In this document: positions 1 to 8,002 of the stretch, in pieces
Layout: each line of letters begins with the position of its first letter
How positions within the stretch are numbered: position 1 is the stretch's first letter
NCBI GenBank assembly: GCA_017533485.1
Contig: JAFXIC010000029.1
Coordinates: 1-41,248, forward strand
Length of the DNA stretch: 41,248 nucleotides
From: Oscillospiraceae bacterium
GTDB taxonomy: Bacteria; Bacillota; Clostridia; Oscillospirales; Ruminococcaceae
Reading direction: 5' to 3'
The notes under the pieces: model-generated
What the model saw: only the letters and a program-made list of their open reading frames with translations
Databases searched by the model: none
What the model was told of the DNA's origin: nothing
Position numbers and translations under genes: made by a program

Positions 1-395
1 CTTGGTTGTCTCCTTTCGTTTTATATCCGTGAAAAGAATCAAGGGGGGCACCCATAGGGGAGGAAAGAGCGCTCCCGCGCATTCTCTCCTCCCCTTCAGG
101 GTTTCCCCCTTGTACCCCCTTCCAACGCATACCCTCCTCTCTTATACTGAACCCATGATTTTTCTACTGTATCTTACAATCAGAACACCTAATACAGACC
201 TGAAATCATCTGCACGTGGATTTTTTATAACCATTTTTATCGTCCTTGCACGCTGCTAGAGGGGGATGGGTAACGGAAAGGGGATTGAAAGGGGAAAACC
301 ATAGGGATAAGGGGGAGACGTGAGAACGAAGTTCGAACACTCCCCCTTGCCCTTGGTTTGCCCCTTTCGTTTTATCCCACCACAAACACCACCAT
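1..395. repeat. Gene-free repeat-rich segment upstream of purB
   Basis: No credible gene is seen. The stretch holds pieces of a composite repeat that recurs at 17.7 kb and at the right end of the window. Positions 10-48 resemble 41213-41248, and 261-283 is a 23-base module identical at 17805-17827 and 41183-41205. A GC-rich hairpin pairs 56-63 with 88-95. The two open frames that cross this stretch have no ribosome binding site and consist of repeat sequence, so I treat them as non-coding. Confidence 0.7.
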
Positions 396-424
396 TTGAC
401 AAAACCGCCGATTTATGGTATAAT
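396..424 (+). promoter_or_regulatory. SigA-type promoter of purB
   Basis: TTGACA at 396-401 and TATAAT at 419-424 are separated by exactly 17 bases, which is a consensus vegetative promoter. The start site would fall near 431. A 6-bp hairpin (433-438 with 443-448, loop CTCG) would then lie at the very 5' end of the transcript, where such a structure may stabilise the mRNA. Confidence 0.85.
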
Positions 425-496
425 ATACGAAATATGCGCTCGCGCATACAATACGATATTCTTTCTATTATATATTATACGAAAGGAGCTCTCCTT

Positions 497-1939
497 ATGA
501 GCCAGAATTCGATCAATTCCTATGAAAGCCCATTCTGTACCCGCTATGCCAGCAAGGAAATGCAGTACATCTTCTCCGCTGACAAAAAGTTTACCACCTG
601 GCGGAAACTCTGGGTCGCCCTCGCCCGTGCAGAACATGAGCTGGGATTGAATGTCACCGCCGATCAGGTCGCAGAACTCGAAGCCCATATCCATGATATC
701 GACTATGCCGCTGCCGCAGAAGAAGAACGCCGCAGACGCCATGATGTTATGGCTCATGTCCACGCTTACGGGCTCGTCTGCCCCAACGCAAAGGGCATCA
801 TCCATCTCGGTGCAACCTCCTGCTATGTCTGTGATAATACCGATATCATCATTACACGCGATGCACTGAACCTCGTCCGCGGAAAGCTTGTCCGCGTTCT
901 CGCAAATCTCGCAAAATTCGCGGAAGAATGGAAAGCCCTCCCCTGTCTTGCCTATACCCACGGCCAGCCGGCACAGCTTACTACCGTCGGCAAGCGTGCA
1001 ACCCTCTGGATGAATGAACTGCTGATGGACTTAGAGGAAATTGATACCCGGATCGAACGCCTCCAGCTCCTCGGCTCTAAGGGCACTACCGGTACACAGG
1101 CTTCCTTTATGGAGCTGTTCCGCGGCGACGGCGCAAAGGTTCGGGAACTCGAACGCAAGATTGCTGTGGAGATGGACTTTGCGGCAGATGCCGTCGTCCC
1201 CGTCTCCGGCCAGACCTATTCCAGAAAAGTAGACGCGATGGTGCTCAACGCACTCTCCGGTATCGCACAGTCTGCTATGAAATTTGCAAACGATATGCGT
1301 CTGCTCCAGTCCTTCAAGGAAATGGAAGAGCCGTTCGAAAAAGATCAGATCGGTTCCTCCGCAATGGCATATAAGAGAAACCCGATGCGCTCGGAGAGAA
1401 TCTGTGCACTCGCAAGATATCTCATCACCGACTGTCTCAATCCTGCCTTCACCGCAGGTACCCAGTGGTTCGAGCGCACGCTCGATGACAGCGCGAATAA
1501 GCGGATTGCTGTCGCAGAAGGCTTCCTTGCTGCGGACGCAATCCTCAATATCATGATGAATGTCACCGGCTCGATGGTTGTCTATCCCGCAGTCATCCGC
1601 CAGCGTGTCATGAACGAGCTTCCGTTTATGGCAACCGAAAATGTCATTATGGATGCTGTTGCACGCGGCGGCGACCGTCAGGAGCTCCATGAGCATATCC
1701 GTCAGCATTCGATGGCTGCCGGCGCACAGGTCAAGGAAAAAGGCCTCCCCAACGATCTCTGTGCAAGAATTATCGCAGATCCCATCTTCGGTACAACCGA
1801 GGAAGAACTGAACGCAAAGCTCGACCCCGCAAACTATACCGGAAGAAGTGCCGAACAGGTGGATGAATTCCTCCGCGAATGCGTCCGCCCCATCCTGAAC
1901 GGCGCAGATCTCGCAGAAGATGTTGAGCTGACCGTATAA
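497..1939 (+). CDS. purB: Adenylosuccinate lyase, animal-like type
   Basis: This enzyme removes fumarate from adenylosuccinate and from SAICAR, serving AMP and purine synthesis in the cytosol. The 480-residue protein carries the fumarase/ASL signature SSAMAYKRNP from residue 287, plus the segments RHDVMAHVH, GIIHLGATSCYV and GTTGTQASF. I chose the ATG at 497 because GAAAGGAG (481-488) stands 8 bases upstream; the longer frame upstream is repeat DNA. The sequence is closer, from memory, to the vertebrate ADSL type (for example YxSPFxxRYASKEM and TYSRKVD) than to the shorter B. subtilis PurB of about 430 residues. It is a single-gene unit with its own consensus promoter and lies outside any pur operon. 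Confidence 0.95.
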   Translation: MSQNSINSYESPFCTRYASKEMQYIFSADKKFTTWRKLWVALARAEHELGLNVTADQVAELEAHIHDIDYAAAAEEERRRRHDVMAHVHAYGLVCPNAKGIIHLGATSCYVCDNTDIIITRDALNLVRGKLVRVLANLAKFAEEWKALPCLAYTHGQPAQLTTVGKRATLWMNELLMDLEEIDTRIERLQLLGSKGTTGTQASFMELFRGDGAKVRELERKIAVEMDFAADAVVPVSGQTYSRKVDAMVLNALSGIAQSAMKFANDMRLLQSFKEMEEPFEKDQIGSSAMAYKRNPMRSERICALARYLITDCLNPAFTAGTQWFERTLDDSANKRIAVAEGFLAADAILNIMMNVTGSMVVYPAVIRQRVMNELPFMATENVIMDAVARGGDRQELHEHIRQHSMAAGAQVKEKGLPNDLCARIIADPIFGTTEEELNAKLDPANYTGRSAEQVDEFLRECVRPILNGADLAEDVELTV

Positions 1940-2025
1940 TCCAAAGCAATGCGCCGTTTTCTCCCCATCTGATATCGACATATTTCCGCACCAGAATCCC
2001 CGGTATGAAAATTATGCGAAATCTC

Positions 2026-2054
2026 TTGACATTTTCAGCAAAATGCTCTATAAT
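2026..2054 (+). promoter_or_regulatory. SigA-type promoter of secDF
   Basis: TTGACA at 2026-2031 and TATAAT at 2049-2054 are separated by 17 bases. The start site would be near 2061, giving a leader of about 75 bases before the secD GTG codon. Confidence 0.85.
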
Positions 2055-2136
2055 AAATTGTATCTGTCGGTGAATGGCGTTTTTCTGCCCCTCCGCACGA
2101 AAAAGCATTCCCCGAAAAAAGCAAGGAGGCTCCATT

Positions 2137-3612
2137 GTGAAGAATCAGAAACCTGTATTTTTCATCGTATTCCTTCTCATTCTCGCCTTTGCGGCATCAA
2201 CCGTCTTTGGTGTGAAGAATCAATACGGTGACCTGACGACGACTTATATCAATGGTCTGGAAGATATCCGTCTGGGCATTGATATCCAGGGCGGTGTAGA
2301 CGTCACATTCGCGCCCATTGATGATGTGGACGCAACGAAAGAACAGCTCGAATCTGTTCAGACGGTCATGGAAACCCGTCTCATCACCCTCGGCATCAAC
2401 GACTATGAAACCTATATCGACGAAACGAACGATAAGGTCATCGTCCGCTTCCCGTGGCAGAGCGGCGAAGAAAACTTCGATCCCGAAGCTGCGGTCAAGG
2501 AGCTCGGCGAAACCGCTCAGCTCCAGTTCCGTAAGGGCTATTCCTATTCCACCGATGTCGCGGACGACGGCGAGGTTACCGTAATCCCCGAAGGCGATAT
2601 CATCCTCGAAGGTACGGATGTCGAGGAAGCTTATGTCAACTATGCCTACGATTCCCAGGGTCAGGTCATCGCCGGTGAATACTCCGTCGGCTTAAAACTC
2701 AAGAGCGACGGCGAAAACAGCGGCGCGGAAAGATTCCGTACCGCAACACAGGAAGCTGTCAATAAGGACGAGGCATATAAGGATTCCACCGACTCTGCCG
2801 GCTCCCGCTATGTCATCTCGATCTGGATGGACAACTACTGCATCTCCTATCCGAGCGTCAACGATGTCATCACCGACGGCTCCGCTTCCATTACCGGAAG
2901 CTTTGATTATGACGGCGCAAAGTCCCTCGCCGATAAGATCAACGGCGGTGCACTTCCCTTTAACCTCAAAACCGAAACCTTTAAGACCATCTCGCCCTCT
3001 ATGGGTACCGGCACTCTCCAGATCATGCTCACCGCAGGCGTCATCGCACTGATCCTCATTATGCTCTACATGATCGTACTCTATCGTCTGCCGGGCTTCG
3101 TCGCAAGCATTGCGCTCATCGGTCAGGTCGCAGGTACACTTGCTGTGATCTCCGGCTGGTTCGGTTTCTATTCCTCCAGCACCCTCACCATCCCCGGTAT
3201 CGCAGGTATTATCCTCGCAATCGGTATGGGTGTTGACTGCAACATCATCACAGGCGAACGTATCAAGGAAGAGCTGAATGCCGGAAAGTCGCTCGATGCA
3301 GCACTCAAATCCGCATACCACCGCTCCTTTACATCCATCCTCGACGGCAACATGACCGTTATTATCGTCGCAATCATCCTGATGGGTGCATTCGGCGTTT
3401 CCTCCAGCTTCTTCTCTAAGCTGCTGCACTGGCTGTTCTTCATGTTCGGTGTATCCACCGAGGGTACGATCTTCTCCTTCGGCTTTACACTGCTGACAGG
3501 CGTTATCTTCAACTTCATCATGGGCGTTCTGGCTTCCCGTCTGATGCTGACCTCCCTCTCGAAGTTCAAATGCTTCCAGAACAGAAAGCTTTACGGAGGT
3601 GCTGAGAAATGA
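2137..3612 (+). CDS. secD: Protein translocase subunit SecD
   Basis: SecD works with SecF in the membrane to drive late steps of Sec-dependent export using the proton or sodium gradient. The 491-residue protein has one N-terminal membrane segment (about residues 7-25), a large external domain with the LGIDIQGGVDV motif, and five C-terminal membrane segments preceded by NGGALPFNL. The start is a GTG at 2137, because AAGGAGG (2123-2129) lies 7 bases upstream; the frame is open to 2074 but has no ribosome binding site there. The stop overlaps the secF ATG (ATGA), so translation is coupled. SecD and SecF are separate here, unlike the fused SecDF of Bacillus, and no yajC is nearby. Confidence 0.95.
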   Translation: MKNQKPVFFIVFLLILAFAASTVFGVKNQYGDLTTTYINGLEDIRLGIDIQGGVDVTFAPIDDVDATKEQLESVQTVMETRLITLGINDYETYIDETNDKVIVRFPWQSGEENFDPEAAVKELGETAQLQFRKGYSYSTDVADDGEVTVIPEGDIILEGTDVEEAYVNYAYDSQGQVIAGEYSVGLKLKSDGENSGAERFRTATQEAVNKDEAYKDSTDSAGSRYVISIWMDNYCISYPSVNDVITDGSASITGSFDYDGAKSLADKINGGALPFNLKTETFKTISPSMGTGTLQIMLTAGVIALILIMLYMIVLYRLPGFVASIALIGQVAGTLAVISGWFGFYSSSTLTIPGIAGIILAIGMGVDCNIITGERIKEELNAGKSLDAALKSAYHRSFTSILDGNMTVIIVAIILMGAFGVSSSFFSKLLHWLFFMFGVSTEGTIFSFGFTLLTGVIFNFIMGVLASRLMLTSLSKFKCFQNRKLYGGAEK

Positions 3613-4577
3613 GCAAGAACAACAAATCCAATAATTCCTATACCGCGAATGTAAAGGTACGCGACTTCTACGGCACGCGCAAAGTCTTCTTTATCATCTC
3701 GATTGTCCTCGTCGCAGTTTCTATCCTTTCGAGCTTTATCTTCGGCGTCGGCATCTCCATCGAATTCAAGGGCGGTACCATCGCAGACTATTCCTATACC
3801 GGAACCGTCAACGAGAACGACCTTGCATCCGCTGCAAAAGATGTCCTCGGTACAAACGTCAGAGTTCAGCTCGGTGAAACCTTTACCGGCGACACCAGCG
3901 CAAGCTTTACCGTTTCCTTCAGCATGGACGAGCCGTTTACTGTCGAGCTTCAGGACGAGCTGATGAAAACATTCACCGAGAAATATCCCGATTCGGAAAT
4001 CGAACTGCTCCAGTGCAACGACGTTGCCGCTTCCGCAGGTAAGAACTTCTTCGGAAAATGTATCGTTGCCGCATCCTTCGCCGCAATCGTCCTCATCCTC
4101 TATATCGCATGGCGATTCAAGAAAATCTCCGGCTGGAGCGCAGGTCTCTTTGCAGTTGTCACACTCCTGCATGACCTTACGACCGTATATGGCGCGTTCG
4201 TCATCTGCGGCTTCGAAATCGACTCCAACTTCATGGCTGTTATCCTCACAATCCTCGGCTATTCCGTAAACGATACCATCGTGATCTATGACCGTATCCG
4301 TGAGAACCAGCAGCTTATGCCGCAGAACACGCCGCTTGTCGAGCTGGTCAATACTTCCCTCAGCCAGACAATGCGCCGTACCATCCGTACTTCGATTACC
4401 ACAATCACGACGATGCTCATCGTTACCATTCTTGCTGCAATCAAGGGCGTCGATTCAATCCTCAGCTTCTCGATCCCGCTGATGATTGGTATGATGGTCG
4501 GCTGTTATTCATCGCTTTGTTTCGCACCGATGCTCTGGACTTCCTGGAAAACACGCAAAGCAGAAGCAAAAGATTAA
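3609..4577 (+). CDS. secF: Protein translocase subunit SecF
   Basis: SecF is the partner of SecD in the membrane export motor. The 322-residue protein has an N-terminal membrane segment (about 24-45), the FKGG motif shortly after it (SIEFKGGTIADY), a short external domain, and five C-terminal membrane segments. Between these lies the conserved GYSVNDTIVIYDRIREN motif that carries proton-relay and structural residues of the family. The ATG overlaps the secD stop by 4 bases, with CGGAGG (3594-3599) inside the secD end as ribosome binding site. A long hairpin follows 80 bases after the stop. Confidence 0.95.
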   Translation: MSKNNKSNNSYTANVKVRDFYGTRKVFFIISIVLVAVSILSSFIFGVGISIEFKGGTIADYSYTGTVNENDLASAAKDVLGTNVRVQLGETFTGDTSASFTVSFSMDEPFTVELQDELMKTFTEKYPDSEIELLQCNDVAASAGKNFFGKCIVAASFAAIVLILYIAWRFKKISGWSAGLFAVVTLLHDLTTVYGAFVICGFEIDSNFMAVILTILGYSVNDTIVIYDRIRENQQLMPQNTPLVELVNTSLSQTMRRTIRTSITTITTMLIVTILAAIKGVDSILSFSIPLMIGMMVGCYSSLCFAPMLWTSWKTRKAEAKD

Positions 4578-4659
4578 ATCTTTCAGCATATATTAAGCAT
4601 TTCCGCAAAAACTACTCTTTGCCCACCGTCCGGAGTTATACAAATCTCTAAAATTTATC

Positions 4660-4687
4660 AAAGCACCTTGCAATTGCAGGGTGCTTT
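4660..4687 (+). terminator. Hairpin after secF, possible terminator
   Basis: Bases 4660-4671 pair with 4676-4687 around an AATT loop, giving 12 pairs including one G-T wobble. There is only a short TTTGTGTT run after it, so termination may be weak. The -35-like box of nrdR lies inside the stem. Confidence 0.5.
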
Positions 4688-4697
4688 GTGTTATGAT
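4668..4697 (+). promoter_or_regulatory. Possible nrdR promoter inside the secF hairpin
   Basis: TTGCAA at 4668-4673 and TATGAT at 4692-4697 are 18 bases apart. The -35 box forms part of the hairpin that ends the secDF unit. No clear pair of NrdR boxes was recognised. Confidence 0.4.
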
Positions 4698-4827
4698 AGT
4701 GTCGTAGAAATATCAATCATCGCCGGAATCTGTCCGACAGTCCCCAAACGATGATATGTTATCAGAAAAAGAAAAAGAGAGTTCCCCCTGAGTGTAGAAC
4801 ATTGCAAACCGAAAGGAGTCCTTTACC

Positions 4828-5274
4828 ATGCGCTGCCCCTTTTGTGGAGAAGACGACACAAAAGTTGTGGATTCCCGCTCCATCGACGGCAGAAAAAAAA
4901 GACGCCGCCATTGTCTGAAATGCGAAAAGCGATTCACAACCTTTGAATCCGTCGAACGGCCGCTGCTGATGGTCGCAAAACGCGACGGAAGCTTCGAACC
5001 GTTTAATCGCAATAAGCTGATCTCCGGAATCTATTCCGCGATCAAAAAACGTCCCGTCCATATGGAAGATGTCAATAATATGGTGGACGAAATCGAATCC
5101 GAACTCGCCGGCGGTATGGTCAATACCGTTTCCCCCGACCAGATCGGTACGATGGTCATGGAACGGCTTCGGAAAATCGACCTCGTCGCATATGTCCGAT
5201 TCGCTTCCGTCTATATGGCATTCTCCGATGTCGAGGATTTTGTCCGTATCATCAGCGAAATGCAGCGGAAATAA
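4828..5274 (+). CDS. nrdR: Transcriptional repressor NrdR
   Basis: NrdR represses ribonucleotide reductase genes when its ATP-cone binds dATP/ATP. The 148-residue protein is full length for the family. It has a four-cysteine zinc ribbon (C3, C6, C31, C34; MRCPFCG and HCLKCEKRF) followed by an ATP-cone domain (about residues 49-139) beginning at VAKRDGSFEPFN. GAAAGGAG at 4811-4818 sets the ATG at 4828. No ribonucleotide reductase gene is in the window, so its targets lie elsewhere. Its TAA directly abuts the stop codon of the convergent gene at 5275. Confidence 0.97.
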   Translation: MRCPFCGEDDTKVVDSRSIDGRKKRRRHCLKCEKRFTTFESVERPLLMVAKRDGSFEPFNRNKLISGIYSAIKKRPVHMEDVNNMVDEIESELAGGMVNTVSPDQIGTMVMERLRKIDLVAYVRFASVYMAFSDVEDFVRIISEMQRK

Positions 5275-5700
5275 TTACCGCACACGTTCCATCTTCTGTG
5301 TTGAGGCGTCATAAATGACTGCGCCCGCCAGTACCTCAGAGCAGACAATCAGCTCTGCATAAAAGGTATCCGCACACAGATTTTCGATATGATATAAATA
5401 CCGCACACCCGTTTCTCCGCCATGCAATTCCGGAGAAAGACCCTGTGACTGCTGGATCAGCAGCCACTCGTTCCCTGCCGCAGTACGGTACTGAAACGGC
5501 ATCCGGCATTCTTCCTCGGAAACCGCTGTTACCGCAAAGCCGTGTAAATTCAGCCACGCTTCCCTCGTGTAAGCGTCCGGCAAACGGATTTCTACGTGCG
5601 ATTCCTCATCCGCAGCCTTCCGATCACGATAATACTTGTATCCGGCTGTGCCTCCGGCAAATCCGATGCAAAGCATCAGAATCAGCGGCGTTCGTTTCAT
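5275..5700 (-). CDS. Membrane-anchored DUF4830-like protein
   Basis: The 141-residue product begins with a basic start and a hydrophobic segment (residues 5-20, ending FAGGTAGYKYYRD), which is a membrane anchor or uncleaved signal. The rest would be outside the cell. The pattern of a short helical region (TREAWLNLHGF) followed by beta strands ending in LIVCSEVLAGAVIYDAS resembles DUF4830 domains of Clostridia, which have no known function. The assignment is from memory of the family shape. The gene faces nrdR tail to tail with zero bases between the stop codons, and starts 86 bases from the divergent rsuA gene. No good ribosome binding site is obvious. Confidence 0.6.
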   Translation of the reverse strand: MKRTPLILMLCIGFAGGTAGYKYYRDRKAADEESHVEIRLPDAYTREAWLNLHGFAVTAVSEEECRMPFQYRTAAGNEWLLIQQSQGLSPELHGGETGVRYLYHIENLCADTFYAELIVCSEVLAGAVIYDASTQKMERVR

Positions 5701-5786
5701 CTCTCATCCATCCCCTCCGTGTTTTCTGCGCCCGGTCTATCCTATGCGCAAAATTCCGCCGGGATTCCTCGAAAGGAGCATTTTTT

Positions 5787-6566
5787 ATGCGCCTTGACCG
5801 CTTTTTATCCGAACAGACTGCCCTCTCCCGAAAAGAAGCACAGGCGGCTGTCCGTGCGGGCGCTGTACAGGTTGACGGCATCATCATCCGAAAACCCGAC
5901 AGCCCCATATTCCCCGAAAAAAATCAGGTTTCGCTCCGCGGAACACCCGTTGCGTATGCCGCGAACCACTACTTTCTGCTCCATAAACCCTCCGGCGTCA
6001 TTACCGCTACCGAGGATAAAAACCAGAAAACCGTCCTTGATCTGCTCCGCCCCGAGGACAGGCTCCCGAAGCTTGCACCCTGCGGCAGACTCGATCTCGA
6101 CACCACCGGCCTTCTCCTCATGACCGATGATGGTCAGTTCGCGCACCGGATGCTCTCCCCGAAACACCATGTCCTGAAATATTATCTCGCAAAACTCCGC
6201 GATCCGCTCGCAGAAGATGTCCCGCAGAAATTTCTCAGCGGCATCTCCCTCCGCGAAGGAAGCGGCGAGGTCAGCTGTCTGCCGGCGGAATGTGCCGGAA
6301 TCGCCCCCCGTATGGCAGTCATCGCCCTCAGAGAAGGGAAATATCATCAGGTCAAGCGGATGTTCGCAGCCGTCGGAAACCATGTGGACGCGCTCCTGCG
6401 GTTTCAGGTCGGAAATCTTCCGCTCCCACCCGATTCTCAGCCCGGACAGTATTTCGTCATTTCTGACAAAGAAGCTGTTGAAATGTTGAGAAACCCTGCT
6501 TTTTCCAGCGTCTGCGCGTTTTGCAAGCAGAATTATTCGTCATATTGGATAAACAATCCTCTCTAA
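5787..6566 (+). CDS. rsuA: Pseudouridine synthase, RsuA family
   Basis: This enzyme converts uridine to pseudouridine in rRNA; RsuA acts on 16S U516 in E. coli. The 259-residue protein has an N-terminal S4 RNA-binding domain (about 1-58, MRLDRFLSEQTALSRKEA) and a catalytic domain with the GRLDLDTTGLLL motif that holds the catalytic aspartate. It also has the EGKYHQVKRM motif typical of the RsuA/RluB/E/F group. The start at 5787 is set by GAAAGGAG (5771-5778); the frame stays open far upstream but only through the neighbouring promoter region and antisense gene. About 25 residues at the C-terminus, with a CAFC pair, extend past the family core. The exact target uridine cannot be read from the sequence. 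Confidence 0.88.
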   Translation: MRLDRFLSEQTALSRKEAQAAVRAGAVQVDGIIIRKPDSPIFPEKNQVSLRGTPVAYAANHYFLLHKPSGVITATEDKNQKTVLDLLRPEDRLPKLAPCGRLDLDTTGLLLMTDDGQFAHRMLSPKHHVLKYYLAKLRDPLAEDVPQKFLSGISLREGSGEVSCLPAECAGIAPRMAVIALREGKYHQVKRMFAAVGNHVDALLRFQVGNLPLPPDSQPGQYFVISDKEAVEMLRNPAFSSVCAFCKQNYSSYWINNPL

Positions 6567-6584
6567 GTTTGGGCAATTATCGAC

Positions 6585-6613
6585 TTGACCAAACGGAAAA
6601 AATCTGGTATGAT
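6585..6613 (+). promoter_or_regulatory. SigA-type promoter of the msmK-like gene
   Basis: TTGACC at 6585-6590 and TATGAT at 6608-6613 are 17 bases apart. The start near 6620 leaves an untranslated leader of about 155 bases. Confidence 0.75.
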
Positions 6614-6619
6614 GTTATA

Positions 6620-6775
6620 TAAAGTGAATTTGTATGTCAAGTTCACAGTTCCATTCGTTTCATTTTGTATGCGGTCAGGCGCATACTTGTCGAGGTCGGC
6701 TGCATGGATTGTCCGTCCGTGTGACGCCGATATCCCGACATGATAAAATTTGAATTATTTAGGAGGACAAACAGA
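6620..6775 (+). promoter_or_regulatory. Long structured 5' leader of the sugar ABC ATPase
   Basis: The leader contains a 5-bp stem (6624-6628 with 6642-6646) and a perfect 7-bp stem (6667-6673 with 6680-6686, loop GTCAGG). It shows no T-run that would mark an attenuator and no riboswitch class I recognise. It holds no open frame of note apart from an in-frame ATG at 6740 without a ribosome binding site. Confidence 0.4.
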
Positions 6776-7915
6776 ATGGCAAGCTTATCTCTGCGGGGTA
6801 TCTATAAGAAATATCCCGGCGGCGTTGTCGCAGTATCCGATGTAAATCTCGAAATCCGCGACAAAGAATTCATCGTACTGGTCGGACCTTCCGGCTGTGG
6901 TAAATCCACTACCCTGCGTATGATCGCAGGCCTCGAGGAAATCTCCGAGGGCGAACTCTACATCGGCGACCGCCTCGTGAACGACATCGCTCCGAAGGAC
7001 CGCGATATCGCAATGGTATTCCAGAACTACGCGCTCTATCCGCATATGACCGTTTTCGATAACATGGCATTCGGTCTGAAGCTGCGTAAGGTTCCGAAGG
7101 ACGAAATCGCCCGCAAGGTAGAGGAAGCCGCCAGAATCCTCGACCTCACTCCGCTGCTCAACCGTAAGCCGAAGGCTATGTCCGGTGGTCAGCGTCAGCG
7201 TGTTGCGCTCGGTCGTGCGATCGTTCGTAACCCCCAGGTCTTCCTCCTCGACGAGCCGCTCTCTAACCTCGACGCTAAACTGCGTGCACAGATGAGAACC
7301 GAAATCTCTCTCCTCCACAAGCGTCTCGGTACTACCTTCATCTACGTTACCCACGACCAGACCGAGGCTATGACCATGGGCGATCGTATCGTAGTTATGA
7401 AGGGTGGCTTCATCCAGCAGATTGATACGCCCCAGAACCTCTACGAGACTCCGTGCAACAAGTTCGTTGCAGGCTTCCTCGGTTCTCCGCAGATGAACTT
7501 CATCGACGCTACGCTCAACTACCGTGAGGGTCAGTATGTCGTTTCCTTCGGCGCAACCGATCCGAAGCTCTCCCGCGGCGCTCAGTATGAGGTCGTTCTC
7601 CCGCAGTCTAAGGTCACTCCTGACCTCGAACACTATATCGGTAAGGAAGTTACCCTCGGTATCCGTCCGGAAAACGTTCACGATGAGCCGATGTACCTCG
7701 CAAACGCTACCACCGGTATCGTTAAGTGCTCCGTTGAAATCACCGAGCTGATGGGTGCAGAAACTTACCTCTACCTCGACTGCGAAGGCGTGAAGCTCAC
7801 CGCTCGCGTTTCTCCGAAGTCTACTGCGCATCCGCAGGATGAAATTGATGTTGTCTTCGATGCTGAGAAGATTCACCTCTTCGATAAGGAAACCGAAAAG
7901 ACCATCATCAACTGA
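6776..7915 (+). CDS. msmK: Sugar ABC transporter ATPase, MsmK/UgpC type
   Basis: This is the cytoplasmic ATPase that powers ABC importers for oligosaccharides or glycerol phosphate. The 379-residue protein has Walker [10 protein letters not shown] (37-45), Q-loop at Q83, signature MSGGQRQRV (135-143), Walker B VFLLDE (155-160), an H-loop in VTHDQTEA, and a C-terminal OB/TOBE regulatory domain as in MalK. The start at 6776 is set by AGGAGGAC (6761-6768). No permease or binding-protein gene is adjacent, so it probably serves several importers encoded elsewhere, as MsmX does in Bacillus and MsmK in streptococci. Its codon choice (GGT, CGT, CTC) looks like that of a highly expressed gene. A strong terminator follows. 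Confidence 0.93.
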   Translation: MASLSLRGIYKKYPGGVVAVSDVNLEIRDKEFIVLVGPSGCGKSTTLRMIAGLEEISEGELYIGDRLVNDIAPKDRDIAMVFQNYALYPHMTVFDNMAFGLKLRKVPKDEIARKVEEAARILDLTPLLNRKPKAMSGGQRQRVALGRAIVRNPQVFLLDEPLSNLDAKLRAQMRTEISLLHKRLGTTFIYVTHDQTEAMTMGDRIVVMKGGFIQQIDTPQNLYETPCNKFVAGFLGSPQMNFIDATLNYREGQYVVSFGATDPKLSRGAQYEVVLPQSKVTPDLEHYIGKEVTLGIRPENVHDEPMYLANATTGIVKCSVEITELMGAETYLYLDCEGVKLTARVSPKSTAHPQDEIDVVFDAEKIHLFDKETEKTIIN

Positions 7916-7925
7916 TTTTGTCACC

Positions 7926-7961
7926 AAAGCAGGGCATCCATATCGGCTGCCCTGCTTTTTT
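7926..7961 (+). terminator. Rho-independent terminator of the msmK-like gene
   Basis: An 11-bp stem (7926-7936 with 7948-7958, AAAGCAGGGCA on the left arm) is followed by TTT, and the stem itself ends in T, giving a six-T tail. Confidence 0.9.
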
Positions 7962-8002
7962 ATGCCCTCAACCCATCCCTCTCATGAAAGGAACGATTGC
8001 GG

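Noticed and set aside
2-447. Two open frames of 85 and 63 residues, one on each strand
   Set aside because: They lie in repeat DNA, lack ribosome binding sites, and have biased composition. They overlap each other and the repeat modules.
6785-7927. 380-residue minus-strand frame opposite the msmK-type gene
   Set aside because: Shadow frame of a gene with strong codon bias. The plus frame has all ABC ATPase motifs and a good ribosome binding site.
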